DNA from: Magnaporthiopsis rhizophila
Lineage: Eukaryota; Ascomycota; Sordariomycetes; Magnaporthales; Magnaporthaceae
Assembly (NCBI GenBank): GCA_003049465.1
Contig: PYSS01000093.1
Location: 62,001 to 126,000, forward strand
Direction: 5' to 3'
Length of the DNA stretch: 64,000 nt
Below are positions 45,300 through 57,400 of the stretch, one piece after another. Both the position numbers and the translations under genes were made by a program. Numbering within the stretch: the stretch's first letter is position 1; each line of letters starts with the position of its first letter. The notes beneath the pieces were generated by a model, which was given only the letters and a program-made list of their open reading frames with translations, made no database searches and had not been told where the DNA came from.

Positions 45300-46150
45300 T
45301 AATTTATATAAAACGGTATAATCCCTATACTTTTATATATTAAACTGTTATATGCAAACTAAGCTATAAAAAATAATTATACCCAGTTATTTTATTTATA
45401 ATTGATAAAATAATATAAATATTATTTTATGGTTTGGTTTATTTGTTCCATTTGCCCATTTATTTGCGGATAATAGGCCGTAAAAAAGGCATATTTTATA
45501 CCTAAACTGGCGGTAAACTGCCTCCAAAATTTGCTATTAAATAGCTTGTTTCGGTCCGTAATTATATATTTTGGTATTCCGTATTTTGCAATCACATTTT
45601 AAATAAAAATATAAATTAGCTTTATAATTTTTGCATTTTTTTTAAACGGTAAATATATAGTATATTTGGTAAATTGGTCAATTATTATTATAATATTATT
45701 ATATTAAACATTTATAAAAGGTTTTTTTAATTTGGATAGCCCCGTAACAAAATTCATTATAATTTTTTGCCAAATTTTGCTAAACGCTAATAAAAATTAG
45801 AATAATCCATAAGGTTTATATTTATTTGTTTTGTTTTTTATACAATTTTTATAATTTTTAATTGTTTTTTATACCTTGGCGCGGGTTTTTATAAACCCGT
45901 GGTATTATTAAAATTTTTTCCAGGTTTTTGCAACCTTTTGGTATTTATTAACCATTTAGTTATAAATTTGTTGGATTTTTTTTGGGATTTAGCTTTTTTA
46001 TCGGGTTATTTTGGCTAATGCCCGTTATGCCGAAATCAGGGATCCGTTTGGTCCTTTGGCCAAAATTATATATATTTCCGGTGGTATATCTATCTAATGG
46101 TTTAATTAACGGCTTAAAACATTTATTTGGCCGTTTTTTGACCCTTTTTT
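45300..46150 (-). pseudogene. Integrase relic of element B
   Basis: Minus-strand translation contains KYIITDRNKLFNSKFWRQF (near 45580-45520) and GIKYAFFTAYYPQINGQMEQ (near 45495-45435), the conserved core of Ty3/gypsy integrase, including the DR and TAYHPQTDGQTE-type motifs. Stops and substitutions make it non-functional. Upstream sequence to about 46150 should include the zinc-binding HHCC part but is too decayed to mark. Confidence 0.75.
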
Positions 46151-46599
46151 AACCTTAATTCGAAAATTATAATTTTAAAAAAACTGGTTTTATTGGATTT
46201 GTTTTTTATTTAATACCTGGCTAGTAATAAATTATAACAGGTTTTTATAATCGGTATACACTATAATTTGGTGGTTAGTTTTGTACAGGTATATTTTTTA
46301 TTTTTCCAAAATTTTAATAATAACGAGGAGCTTTTTATCGTGAATTTGATAATTTAGCTTTGGTTCATTTAATTTTTGCAAAAAAAATGCGCAAAAATGC
46401 AACTTTTTTTGGTTATTTTATTATTCCAGTTATTTTTTAATAGCAAAATCCAATATATCGATTTCGATTTCAAAGGATTTTTTTGGGTTTAATATTGCCA
46501 GTACCGGTATTTAAATAATAATTTTTTTTAATAAATTAAAAGCTATTTATTTTTGTATTTTTTAATAGAATTGGGTATTATTTTTGGTAAAATCCGTAA

Positions 46600-47450
46600 A
46601 TAATATGGCCTTTTTGCTAAAATTTCGGATAAATTTTCGGTAAAAATTCAAAAATCCCAAAAAACTTTGCATTTTTTTAATTATAATAAATACAGACCAG
46701 TTTTTTACCGCCTGTACTTTTTTGGGTTTTATCCGAATTTCCCCTTATCTAATAACAAACCCGAGGAAAATTATTTTTAAAAAATGCCATATACATTTAT
46801 CCGGGTTAACCAAAAATTTTGCATCCTGCAATTTTTATAGCACTTTATATATATGCTGTTTGTATTTTTCCAATATATTTAAAAAGATTAAAATATTATT
46901 TAGGTACGCAAAAGCAAAAATATTAAAATATTTTTGCAATATATGGTTAATTATTCGCTGGAACATAACTAATATATTAATAAGCCCGAAAATTATTACC
47001 AATAACTCGAAAATTTTAAGCTTGGTTCGGAAAGCGGTTTTTCATTTATCCCTTTTTTTAATTTTTAGCAGGCTATAAACCTTGCATAAATTTAAGGCTA
47101 TAAACCACCGGTTTTTCCCGAGCCTATTTTTAAATTTATCGATCAGGGATAAAAAATACCGATCTTTTATTATTTTTTAATTTAACGGACAATAATTAAT
47201 ATATATCCGTTCCTCCCTATTTTTTTTGGGAATAAACAAAATTTTATATTTTATAGGAAAATCAAAAAATTTGGTAAATCCCTTTTTGATTTTTTTTTTT
47301 AACTATTTTTGCAACAGCTTTTTTTACCAAGGGTTTAATCGATACAATTTCTGGTATTTAAATTATGCTTCCGGTTTAAGCTTAATTTTGTAATTAAACG
47401 GTCCGTATTTCGATAATACCGTTTCCAAATTTTTTTGGAACAATTTCCAG
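46600..47450 (-). pseudogene. Reverse transcriptase relic of element B
   Basis: The catalytic box reads FAFAYLNNILIF (codons at 46895-46906 for YLNN) instead of YLDD: both catalytic aspartates are asparagines. The equivalent segment of element D supports the assignment over its whole length (IYIDYYLLN, IALNLYKVYGLLKIK, FGFTNAPATF). Confidence 0.8.
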
Positions 47451-47869
47451 TATTTGTAGTATTTTTTAGGGATATTTTTAAATTTATTTTTGATAATTTT
47501 TTACTTATCAGGTTTATTTGCATTCGTATTTATTAGCGTTTCGGTTAGTGCGGTTTGCCAGGGCTAATTGCTATATTTTGCTATTATTATAATTACCCTT
47601 TTTGGCGTCCGATTTTTATTATTTAAGGTTTATAGCTATTAGGCTTTTTTGCTGGTTAATAATAATTTCCTTTATTAAATTTGTTCGGTAATCCAATTTA
47701 TTAAAAAATTATATTTTTTGAACCATGAAATACTTAAAATCAGGTTTTCCTTTTTTATATTTATAATATCCAGGATTATTTTGCAGGTTTTTCCCAGGAG
47801 TTAAAATTTAAAATGATTAATTTTAATATCAATCCTTCCTTTATTAAACATAATTGGCTTTTATTTCAC

Positions 47870-48060
47870 TATTATAAAATTATATGGTTTTTTTTTTTGA
47901 TACGTTAAAATGCTATATTTTTTTACCGCTTTTAGCAAAAAATGGTTTTTTTAGGCTTCGCAATCGATTATAATTCTTATTTTTTGCCCTTTCCAATATA
48001 TCGTTATTTTAATATGCTTATACTGGTTAATAATCGTTATTATTAAAAATTTTGCTAATT
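47870..48060 (-). pseudogene. Retroviral-type aspartic protease relic of element B
   Basis: Minus strand near 47957-47975 reads IIDCEA followed by a stop, the decayed form of IDCGAQ seen intact in element D (58779). This is the aspartate-containing protease loop. Confidence 0.6.
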
Positions 48061-49229
48061 ATTGCCCTACCCGTGCCTTATTTTTGGGTAAACTTTTTAA
48101 TTTTTTGTTTAGGGTGCCTTTTTTTGGCCCCCGGCTATTTTTACGGATCAGGCAAACCCGTTTATCCAGGCCCTTACTTTTTTTTCTATATATATTTTGC
48201 ATTTTGGTTTTTCGCACATCTGGTATAAAAGAATTCCTATTAGGTATATTATAAAATAGGCTAACAATAGCTCGAAAATTGCTGCAAAACTTTTATAATT
48301 TATTTTTGCCATTTATCATTTCGGAAACTGGTATTTTTATTATAAATACCGCACTGATTTTTCTCTTTTTTTTTATGGAAAAAAATTATATTTTAATTTT
48401 TTGGCTATATATTACTTATAATTATTATACAGGTATTTGGCCCAAAAAAGCTTATTATAATGGCCCGCATTAAAATTTATATTTTTATGGTTTAGCACAT
48501 ATGGCCGCACTAATTATTAGTTTAGGTTCGGAATATTTTCGAATAATGCTCTATAATAAGTAACCGATTGGTTATTTTTTAACCAATCCAAAGGTTTTTT
48601 TTTATTATTTTGCGCCGGTTTTTTGCATATTAAACCACTAATAAGTTTGGGCTGGTCCCAAAATTATCGGTTTATTTCCCGGAATTTGAGTAAAATATAT
48701 ACTTTCCGTACTTTTTTTTTGGTTATAAGGGATTATTTTCCTATATCGATTAATTACTAATCGAGTTTTTATTAAAATTTCTTAAAATTAATCATATATT
48801 ATTCTTTGCTGGGTTTTTCGTTATTAGGGTCCATTTCTATAATTTTCCAGTACTTTATTAGGTTCAGTTTTTTTTTCTGGGTTTGTAACTAATATATTTG
48901 GCCTATAAACGGTTCCACCTTTATATTTATATTTAAATTTTTTTCAAAATCATTAACCGAAATATTTGATACATTTTTGCACCGGGCTAACTTTTTAAAT
49001 TTTTTGTTATTACTTTAAAATTGGCCAATTTGTTGCAATATAGCAAGCTATTATTTAGGATAATATCCTGTAGCATTTTTATCGGAACAATAGGTTACAC
49101 AATTCTTATCAAAACAATAAGTCCAATTAAATAACGCTCCGAAATATAGGCTTTTTTTTGCTATTTATTTAATTATTTTAGGAAAATTTGGGATTATAGG
49201 CTAACGGCCCTCTGGTGCGCCTTTTTAGC

Positions 49230-50160
49230 AAAGGACAGCCGCTTATCGGTTTTTTTGCAGATAATTTTTTTTAATATATCCTTTTTTTCCACACTTAAAA
49301 TATTTCCCGTTTTTGGGATCCTTAAACCTAACATATTTCTGTTCCTTATATTGGTATATAGCTCCTGCGCTAAAATTTATGGGTCCAAAATATATATTAT
49401 AAACCATGGATTATTATTATTTCGCCTTTTTCTGATTGGTTTTATTGCTTTGCACCACTGGCTTAATTTGCTGAACTTTTTTTTCAAGGCAACATTCGTA
49501 CAGTTTATTACTGATACAAACAACCATAATAATATAATTAACAAAATTTTCAAATCGTTCCTGTTTGAACAGTTTATTTTTTATATTATCCTTTAGCCCT
49601 TAATAAAACTGGATTATTTTGGTATCTTCCATCCAGTCAAATTTATTAACCAATTGCTAAAATTCGGAAATATAAATTAATACGGGGCCTTTTTGCCAAA
49701 ATTAAAGCAATTTCCTTTCGGCCACCTATCTTTTATCAATTTATCCGAAAATTTTGGCAATTTTTTTACCGAACTTCTCGAAATTGGCAAATATTAATTT
49801 GGTTTTTTTTTTGGATTTATCGTGCCCTTTTAAATAATCAAACCAAATAAATTTAAACCAATCCTTAATTTTGCTATTCAAGCGTATAGCTATATAAGCA
49901 ATTTTCTGTTTTTCCCGCTGGAAATGGTCTTAATAAAACAAAAAATACCCCTTATATTTGGTTAGGAACATTTTAATTTTGCCTTCCTTCCCGTTATACT
50001 TATCAGATAAAAAAAATTTGTAAAATTTAACAGCAATATAAAGCTCGGCCTAAACTCCCTTAAATTTTTCGATTTCCGCAATAAATGCTTGTATAGCTGC
50101 CAAAAAGTTATTATACATTTTGCTAACAATAATAATACCCTCGGATTTTTTGCCTACAAT
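49230..50160 (-). pseudogene. gag and zinc-knuckle relic of element B
   Basis: Minus-strand segments include KMYNNFLAAIQAFIAEIEKF, KYNGKEGKIKMFLTKYKGYF, SKIKDWFKFIWFDYLKGHDK and LIFANFEKFGKKIAKIFG, the retrotransposon gag domain. A zinc knuckle follows near 49250-49300 (YFKCGKKGYIKKNYLQ), where two of the C-C-H-C ligands have become tyrosine and one tyrosine replaces histidine. Confidence 0.75.
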
Positions 50161-50217
50161 CGATATAATTGCTATTGCTCGTTATTTTCGGTAAATACTA
50201 AACAGGATCAATTAAAA

Positions 50218-50698
50218 TGTTACAAACGGTTCTCTGCTTTTAGGGTAAGGTATATTAAAAAAGGTGCTAAATAATATGATTTTTACAAAATCGCTTATAC
50301 TGGGAATTAGGATAATAATAAAGGTTTCGATTACTTGCCCAAAAGAATGCCTTAAAGCTAACTTAGGTTAACTGATACCGAAACCTCAGTTAAAAACTAT
50401 TTAACACAATAGGAAACCTTTACCTTATATACCCGTAATCCTCCTGTACCAAACTTATGCTATATCTGTTATAAATAATATATGGTGATCGCACCGATCG
50501 CACATATCAACCTGGTGTTAGCTGTAATATGTCCATCCCCGATATATCACGCTTATCGCCGACCCTGGCGGTCACGTAACCTCCTTTGTTAGCATAGCTT
50601 TGGTCATTTGGCCCCTGGCCTTCATAACTGCGGGGTAAAGGCGTCCCGCTGGGGGTTAGCCCCAGCCCTCCTGTCCCCTGCCAGCTGTGGTTGTAACA
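50218..50698 (-). repeat. 5' LTR of element B (481 bp)
   Basis: Right LTR, minus orientation, from TGTTAC at its inner edge (50218) to GTAACA at its outer edge (50693-50698). The outer part is GC-rich and almost undecayed; the inner part is A-rich. Confidence 0.92.
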
Positions 50699-50703
50699 GT
50701 AAC

Positions 50704-52956
50704 CGAAAAAAAGCTATTTTAGCTGCGTTAAAAAGGTTTAATATTTATTTATATTACCAAATTTCAGCAATTTATTAATAAATTTAACTGGATAAAAAAT
50801 ACCAAAATATTTCAATTTTATCAAAAATTAAAAAATAATATAAAAAATAAATTGGCCAAAAAAAAACCCAAAAATTTTGTTAATTATATTATTAAAGCTA
50901 TTTATATTAATAATAAATTATATAAATGATACCTGGAAAAAAAGGTTTAATAACCCCAGCCAGTACGATAAAATAACAAAACAAACCAAGAAAAAGCCAG
51001 ATAATAATAATTTATTACGCATGGAACGCATTTGGAACCTATAAATTTGTTTATAAAAATTACATACCCCTAATAATAAAAAAAGCAGCACAAAAAACAG
51101 AAATATATCAAATAGCAAAATGCTAAAAACGAAGGATGCTTTAAATACGGATAATAAAAATATATTAAAAAGGATTATCCCCAAAAATAGCTTATAATTA
51201 TCCGATACACGGACCAAAAAAAAACCTTATATTTAAAAGCTTTATTTAGCTGGATTTATTGCTTTAATAATAAATATTTTATGCATAAATTAAATAAGGA
51301 CAAATCAGGTTAATATCCCCAATAATGCTTAATTGCCACCCGATAAATCGATAAATTGGATAAAATATTTATAATAATTAAATTTGAAAAATTAAAAAAA
51401 TAAAAAATGCAAAAAACTATCCTTAATAATAATCCTAAAATTTTACAAAAAAAATAATGCACTTTTTAGCAAATTTTAATAATATTTAAGGGCTTATTAA
51501 TCCAAAACGAAATATTGAATATATCGATTAGGGATAATAAAAAAAATTTCGACCAAAAACTATTTGGCCAAATATATTTGACCAAAGGGCCGGATAATAA
51601 GGGTTTCGAGCTGGGCAAATTTTGGGCATTTGCAAAAAAAAATTCCAAAAAGCACAAAAAATAAAACACAAAAATAACAGGTAAAAAAAATATATGCCAC
51701 GATTAATAATAAAAATAAAATATCCCACCAAAAAATTTACACTTATATTTATAAAGTGCCGGTATATTTATTATTCAAAATATAGCTTAATAATCCGGAA
51801 AAATTTGAAAATTACAAATTATATTGCAGGATACCCGTAATAAAAAATAATAATTGGCGTTTAAATTGGGGCCAAAATAACCAAACCGTTATTTATTACA
51901 AAAAAAACATATATTAAGTACGGTATTAAAAAAACGATCCATTTTTATATTAGCAAAATTATATAATTAGCGAGAATTATAAAAATTTGATAATAAATAA
52001 CAAAAAACACGCGGGAATTTTTTGGGCAAAATATTTATATTATAATTATAATAATTATTTGCCCAAAAAGCTAAAAAATAACTAATTTTTAATAAAAAAT
52101 AACAAAAATTTTTAAAGTTTGCTAAAATAAAAATAGCAATTATTTAAATAGCAGATTATATTCCGCAACCGTATTAAAAAAATAATAATATTCGCCCCAG
52201 TATTTTATTATTTTATAATATATATAACAAAATTATTATTATATTATATTTATCAAAAACCGAAATACAAATACCACACCAAAAAAAGGCCAAAAATTGG
52301 CAAATTAAATAATTTAATCCCGGCCACCAGTACAAGCCAAAAAATTAGGATATCCTACCGATATAAAGGCTTAATATGGATAAAAAAAAATAAATCAAAA
52401 AAATCCTAACAAAAATTATAACAAATTATTTATTTTATATCAGGAAAATAATTAAATAACAAAAATAATAATTAATAATAATAATTAATTATGGATTTAA
52501 CAAAAATTATATTGCACTAAAAATAATAGCAAAATATAATATACCGATATAATAAAAATAACAGTTATACAGTTTCAAAACTGTGGAAAAAAACCAATTA
52601 TTTATAATAATAAAATAATCGATTCGAAAATAAATCGATTTAGGTTTAAAATTATAAGGAAAATTTGCAAAAATATCCTGAATATTATAAATATAAACAA
52701 AAAACCTAATTTTGAATTTTTTTTGGTTCAAAAAATTTAATCCTTTAATAAACTGGGTTTTAAAGGAAATTTAATAAAAAAAATTATTATCGGGAAATAA
52801 AAAAGCCCAATAATTACGGGCCCCGAACTATAAAAAATAAAAGCCAGACATGATCGTTATAATAATAGCAGAATTTAATAATTAACCCTGGCGAATTGCA
52901 CCGATAAACTTGCATTTATCAGGCAATATTAGCCTTAATAGCAAAAAATCCCAAGG
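50704..52956 (+). pseudogene. gag 3' part and pol start of element A, right of B
   Basis: Resumes the gag cut at 43485. The translation continues ISKFQQFINKFNWIKNTKIF and FYQKLKNNIKNKLAKKKPKN, as in element C. Beyond about 51000 the frame is too decayed for residue-level calls. It should cover the zinc knuckle and protease regions by comparison with D. Confidence 0.7.
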
Positions 52957-53425
52957 TGTTACGACCACAGCTGGCAGGGGATAAAAGGGTTGGGGCTAAC
53001 CCCCAGCGGTGCGCCTTTACCCCGCAGTTATAAAGGACCAAAGGGTCACGTAACTGGGGCCAGAGAGAGTGAAAGGTCACGTGATTAAACATTTACCTAA
53101 GCAAAATAATATGTTTGCTAGGAACATAGCAAATATAGCACGGTAATATATTTGCTAAAAATATAGCAAATATAGCACAGGTCTGGCACAAAAATAGCAC
53201 GGGTATATAAGGCAAAAGTTTCCTATTATGCTAGGTAATTTTTAATTAAGGCCTCGGTATTAATTAACCTAAATTAGCTCCAAAGCAACCCTTTAAACAA
53301 GCAAAATACAAATAATTATTTTACCAAACCCCCAAATCACGTGCAAGGCAACCTTGCACCCCAGTACTGCTCAACACTGCCCTTAAATACCCTATCCTAA
53401 AAGCAAAAAGCCTATAATTGTAACA
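52957..53425 (+). repeat. 5' LTR of element C (469 bp)
   Basis: From TGTTACGACCACAGC to GTAACA; contains a TATA-like GGTATATAAGG near 53202. The region straight after the LTR holds the candidate primer site TTAACTGAT (53428-53436). Confidence 0.85.
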
Positions 53426-53499
53426 TTTTAACTGATCCTATTTAGCACTTACCAAAAATACAAATAATAAATAATTATATCGATTGTAGCTAAAAAAAT

Positions 53500-54200
53500 C
53501 GAAACCGTTACTATCAATAGCAAAAATTATAATAATTCTGCCACTGCTTTAAAGGTTTTTATTAAAAAGTTCGAAAAACTCAAAAAATAGCCCAAAACTA
53601 TTCCGATTTATAAGTTTCCCACCCCAAACAAGTATAACGGAAAGGAAAATAAGCTTAAAACCTTTTTTACGAAGTGCAAAAGCTATTTTAAGTTTTACCA
53701 GGACAATTTCCAGAACAATTACCAAAAAGTGGCCTATACTGCCACTTGCCTCGATAGCAAAATTAAGGACTGGTTCAAGCCTATATGGGCCAATTATTTT
53801 AAAAAAGATAATAAATTAAGCGAATTTACCAAACTAATATTTGCAAATTTCGATAAGTTCGGCGAGGAAATTGCCAAAGTGTTTGGGTAGGTGAACAAAA
53901 AAAAAGTGGCCGAAAAAAAGCTATTTTAATTACGCCAAAAAGGACCAATATTTACCTATACCGCCAAATTCCAGCAATTAGTTAATAAACTCGACTGGAC
54001 GAAAAATACCAAAATATTTCAGTTTTATCAAAAATTAAAGGATAATATAAAAAATAAACTGGCCAAAAAAAAGGCCCAAAAATTTTGTCGATTATATTAC
54101 CAAAGGTATTTGTATTAATAATAAGCTGTATAAATAATGCCTGGAGAAAAAGGTTTAGCAACCCTAACCAGCGCAACAAAATAATAAAGCAAACCAAAAA
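53500..54200 (+). pseudogene. gag relic of element C
   Basis: Segments read KYNGKENKLKTFFTKCKSYF, FYQDNFQNNYQKVAYTATCL, SKIKDWFKPIWANYFKKDN and LIFANFDKFGEEIAKVFG. A TAG stop follows, then VNKKKVAEKKLF. This copy is the least decayed of the A/C gag type. Confidence 0.75.
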
Positions 54201-55949
54201 AAAGCCAAATAGCAATAATTTATTATGCATGGGACATATTTAAAACCAATGGATTTATTTGTAAAAGCTATATACCTTTAGCAGTAAGGGAAACCGCATA
54301 AGAAACAGAAGCATATTAAATAGTAAAATGCCAAAAATAAAGGATATTTTAAATACAGGTAACAGGGATATACTAAAAAAATTATCCCCAAAAATAGTAA
54401 TTAACAGTTATTTAATGCGTGGATCAGGAAAATAACCTGTATCCAAAAGCCTTATTTAGCTGGATATATTATTTCGATAACGGATATTATATACATAAAT
54501 CGGACAAAAACGGATCAGGCTGGTACCCCTAATAAAAACTGGCAACTACCCAATAAATCGACAAATCACAGCTCCAAAAGGATAAAACCGAAAACCAAAA
54601 AAAAAAGTTCAAAAAAAACAGGGCAATTATATTGGTTTAATAAAGTATTAACAAATTTCAAGTGTGAAAAGCCCGTTTAGAACCCCACCACGGCACTGTA
54701 AAAAAAACAAAATGCATTTTGATAGGTTTTATCGATATTTAAAAAATTATCGATCCAAAAAAAAGTATCGGATATTTTGGTTAAAAGCAAAAAAAAATTT
54801 TTAACCAAAAATTGCTTAAATAAATACACCTAACCAAAGGGCCGGAAAACAAAAATTTCAAATTGGAAAAATTCTGAATATTTGCGGAAAAAAATCCCAA
54901 AAGGTATAAAAAATAGCGCACGGATATAATAAATAAAAAAAAAACATATACCACGCTTAAAAATAAAAATGGAGCATTTTACCGAAGGGTTTATACTTAT
55001 ACTTATAAAATACCGGTATACTTGTTATTCGAAATATGGCCCAATAATCCAAAAAAACCCGAAAATTGCAAATTGTACCGCAGGATACCTGTAATAAAAA
55101 ATAACGGTCGGTACCTGGATTAGGGCCGAAATAACCAAACCATTATTTATTATAAAAAAATATGCACCAAGCATAATATTGGAAAAACGATCCATTTTTA
55201 TACCAGCAAAATTATATAATTAATAAAAATTATAAAAATTTAGCGATAAACAGCCCGGGGTACACAGGAATTTTTTAGGCAAAATGTTTGTATTATGCTT
55301 GCAATAATTATTTGCCTAAAAAATTAAAAAACAACTAGTTTTTAATAAAAAATAGCAAAAAGTTTCGAGATTTGCTAAAACAAAAATAGCAATTATTTAA
55401 ATAATAAATTATATTATATAACCGTATCAAAAAAATAGCAATATTTATCCTAGTACCCTATTATTTTATAATATATATGGCAGGGTTATTATTGCATTAT
55501 ATTTATAAAAAACCAAAATATAAGTATTATACCGAAAAAAAGGCCAAAAATTGGCAAACTGGACAATTTTACCCCAAATATCAGTATAAACCAAAAAATT
55601 AAAATATTTTACCGGAACAAAAGCCTGATATAAACGAAAAAAAAAAACAAATTAAAAAAACCCTAGCAAAAATTACAGCAAGCTATTTATTTTATATTAA
55701 AAAGGTGATTAAATAATAAAAATAATAATTAATAATAATAATTAATTGCGGATTTAACGGGAATTATATTGCATTAAAAATAATAATAAAATACAGCATA
55801 CCGATATATCGGAAATAATAATTATACGGTTTTAAAACCGTAAAAAAAAACCAATTATTTATAATAATAAAATAATCGATTCGAAAATAAAACGATTTAG
55901 GTTTAAAATTATAGGGAAAATTTATAAGGTTATTTTAAATATTATAAAT

Positions 55950-56429
55950 TGTTACAACCACAGCTGGCAAAGGACAGAAGGGCTGGGGCTAACCCCTAGC
56001 AGGACGCTTTTACCCCGCACTCATGAAGGCCAAGGGCTAAATAACCAAAGCCATGCTAACAAAAAAAGTCACGTGACCACCAGGGTCGGTGATAGGTGTG
56101 ATATGTCGGGGATGGATATATTACGGCTAGCACCAGAATAATATGTGCGATCAGAGCGATTATAACATATTACCCATAACAAATATAGCACCGGTCTGGC
56201 ACAGAAGGATTACGGGTATATAAAGCAAAGGCTTCCTATTATATTAAATAATTCTTAACTGAGGCTTTGGCATTAATTAACCTAAATTAGCTCCAAAGCA
56301 CCCCTTTGGGCAAGCAATTAAAATTTTTGTTACTATCCTAATCCCAGCACAAGCGATTTTGTGGAAATGTTATTGCTTAGCACCTTTTTTAGCATATTTT
56401 ACCCTAAAAGCAAAAAACCATTTGTAACA
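55950..56429 (+). repeat. 5' LTR of element D (480 bp)
   Basis: From TGTTACAACCACAGC to TTTGTAACA. B/D/E type U5. Followed by TATAACTGATCCTG, the likely primer-binding region. Confidence 0.88.
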
Positions 56430-56489
56430 TTATAACTGATCCTGTTTAGTATTTACCAAAAGTAATAAGCAGTAGTAATTATATCGATC

Positions 56490-57400
56490 GCAGGCAAAAA
56501 ACCCGAAAATATTATTATTGCTGGCAAATTGTACAATAACCTTTCGGCAGCCATGCAAATATTTATTACGGAAATCGAAAAATTTAAAGGAGCTTAAACC
56601 GAGCCTTATATTACTGTTAAATTTTACAAATTTTTTTTGCCTAACAAATATAATAGGAAAAAAGGTAAAATTAAAATGTTTATAACCAAATATAAAGGGT
56701 ATTTTTTGTTTTATTAAGACCATTTTTAGCGGGAAAAGCAGAAAATTGCTTATATAATTATGCATTTGAATGGTAAGGTTAAGGATTGGTTTAAACCCAT
56801 TTGGTTTAATTATTTAAAAAAGCATAACAAATCCAAAGAAAAAACCAAACTGGTATTTGCTAATTTTGAAAAGTTTGGCAAAAAGGTTGCTAAAATTTTC
56901 GAACAAATTAACGAAAAACGGGTAGCCGAAAAAAAGTTGCTTTAACTTTGGCAAAAAGGCCCTGTATTAACCTATATTTTTAAATTTTAACGATTGGTTA
57001 ATAAGCTTAATTAAACAAAGGATACCAAAATAATCCAGTTTTATTAAAAGCTAAAAAATAATATAAAAAATAAACTGTTTAAATAGGAATAACCTGAAAA
57101 TTTTATTAATTATATTATTACGGCCGTTTATATTAATAAGAAATTGTACAAATACTGCCTCGAAAAAAAAGTTTAACAAATCAAACTAATAGCGTAAAAT
57201 AACAAAACTAACCAAAAAAAGGCAAAATAGTAATAATTTATGGCTTACAGTATATATTTTAAATTTATAAATTTTAGTGTTAAAATTATACACCAGCAAA
57301 AAAAATAAAAATATATCAGGTTTAAAAATTTAAAAAATGGAAAATGTTTTAAATATGGGAAAAAAGGATATATTAAAAAAGATTATCCGCAAAAAAACCG
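56490..57400 (+). pseudogene. gag and zinc-knuckle relic of element D
   Basis: Contains KVKDWFKPIWFNYLKKHNKS and LVFANFEKFGKKVAKIFEQI (56760-56945). The zinc knuckle near 57344-57385 reads CFKYGKKGYIKKDYPQ, in which one C of the C-C-H-C set remains, two cysteines are tyrosine and the histidine is tyrosine. Confidence 0.75.

Larger units (their letters stand above)
43486..50698 (-). mobile_element. Complete Ty3/gypsy chromovirus, element B (minus, 7213 bp)
   Basis: Full-length element inserted into the gag of A. Flanked by a 5-bp target duplication GTAAC (43481-43485 and 50699-50703) and bounded by two 481-bp LTRs in the same (minus) orientation. Reading the minus strand, the order is 5' LTR, gag, zinc knuckle, protease, reverse transcriptase, integrase, chromodomain, 3' LTR. 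Between the chromodomain and the 3' LTR lies a plus-strand relic frame (44177-44653). Every coding part is disabled by stops. Chromodomain plus domain order place it in the chromovirus branch of Ty3/gypsy (Tf1/sushi-like). Confidence 0.92.
42534..52956 (+). mobile_element. Ty3/gypsy element A (plus), interrupted by B, then by C
   Basis: Oldest element of the nest. Its 5' LTR is 42534-43000 and its gag begins near 43090. At 43485 the gag is cut by element B and resumes at 50704 (AACCGAAAAAAAGC), as shown by the GTAAC duplication on both sides of B and by comparison with element C, which is uninterrupted there. A continues through gag C-terminus and protease-region sequence to 52956, where element C's LTR starts. 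Its reverse transcriptase, integrase and 3' LTR are not in the window and should lie beyond 64000 if the nesting is simple. All frames hold many TAA/TAG stops. Confidence 0.8.
52957..55949 (+). mobile_element. Ty3/gypsy element C (plus), interrupted by D
   Basis: Starts with its 5' LTR inside element A (left flank CAAGG) and carries the same U5 and gag type as A. It is cut at 55949 by element D. Element A shows the uninterrupted sequence there (AATATTATAAATATAAAC), which confirms an insertion rather than a simple end. Its remaining pol and 3' LTR are not in the window. Confidence 0.8.

Noticed and set aside
46722..47078. 118-aa plus-strand frame within element B
   Set aside because: Antisense shadow of the reverse transcriptase; the same shadow appears on the minus strand of element D at 59783-60022.
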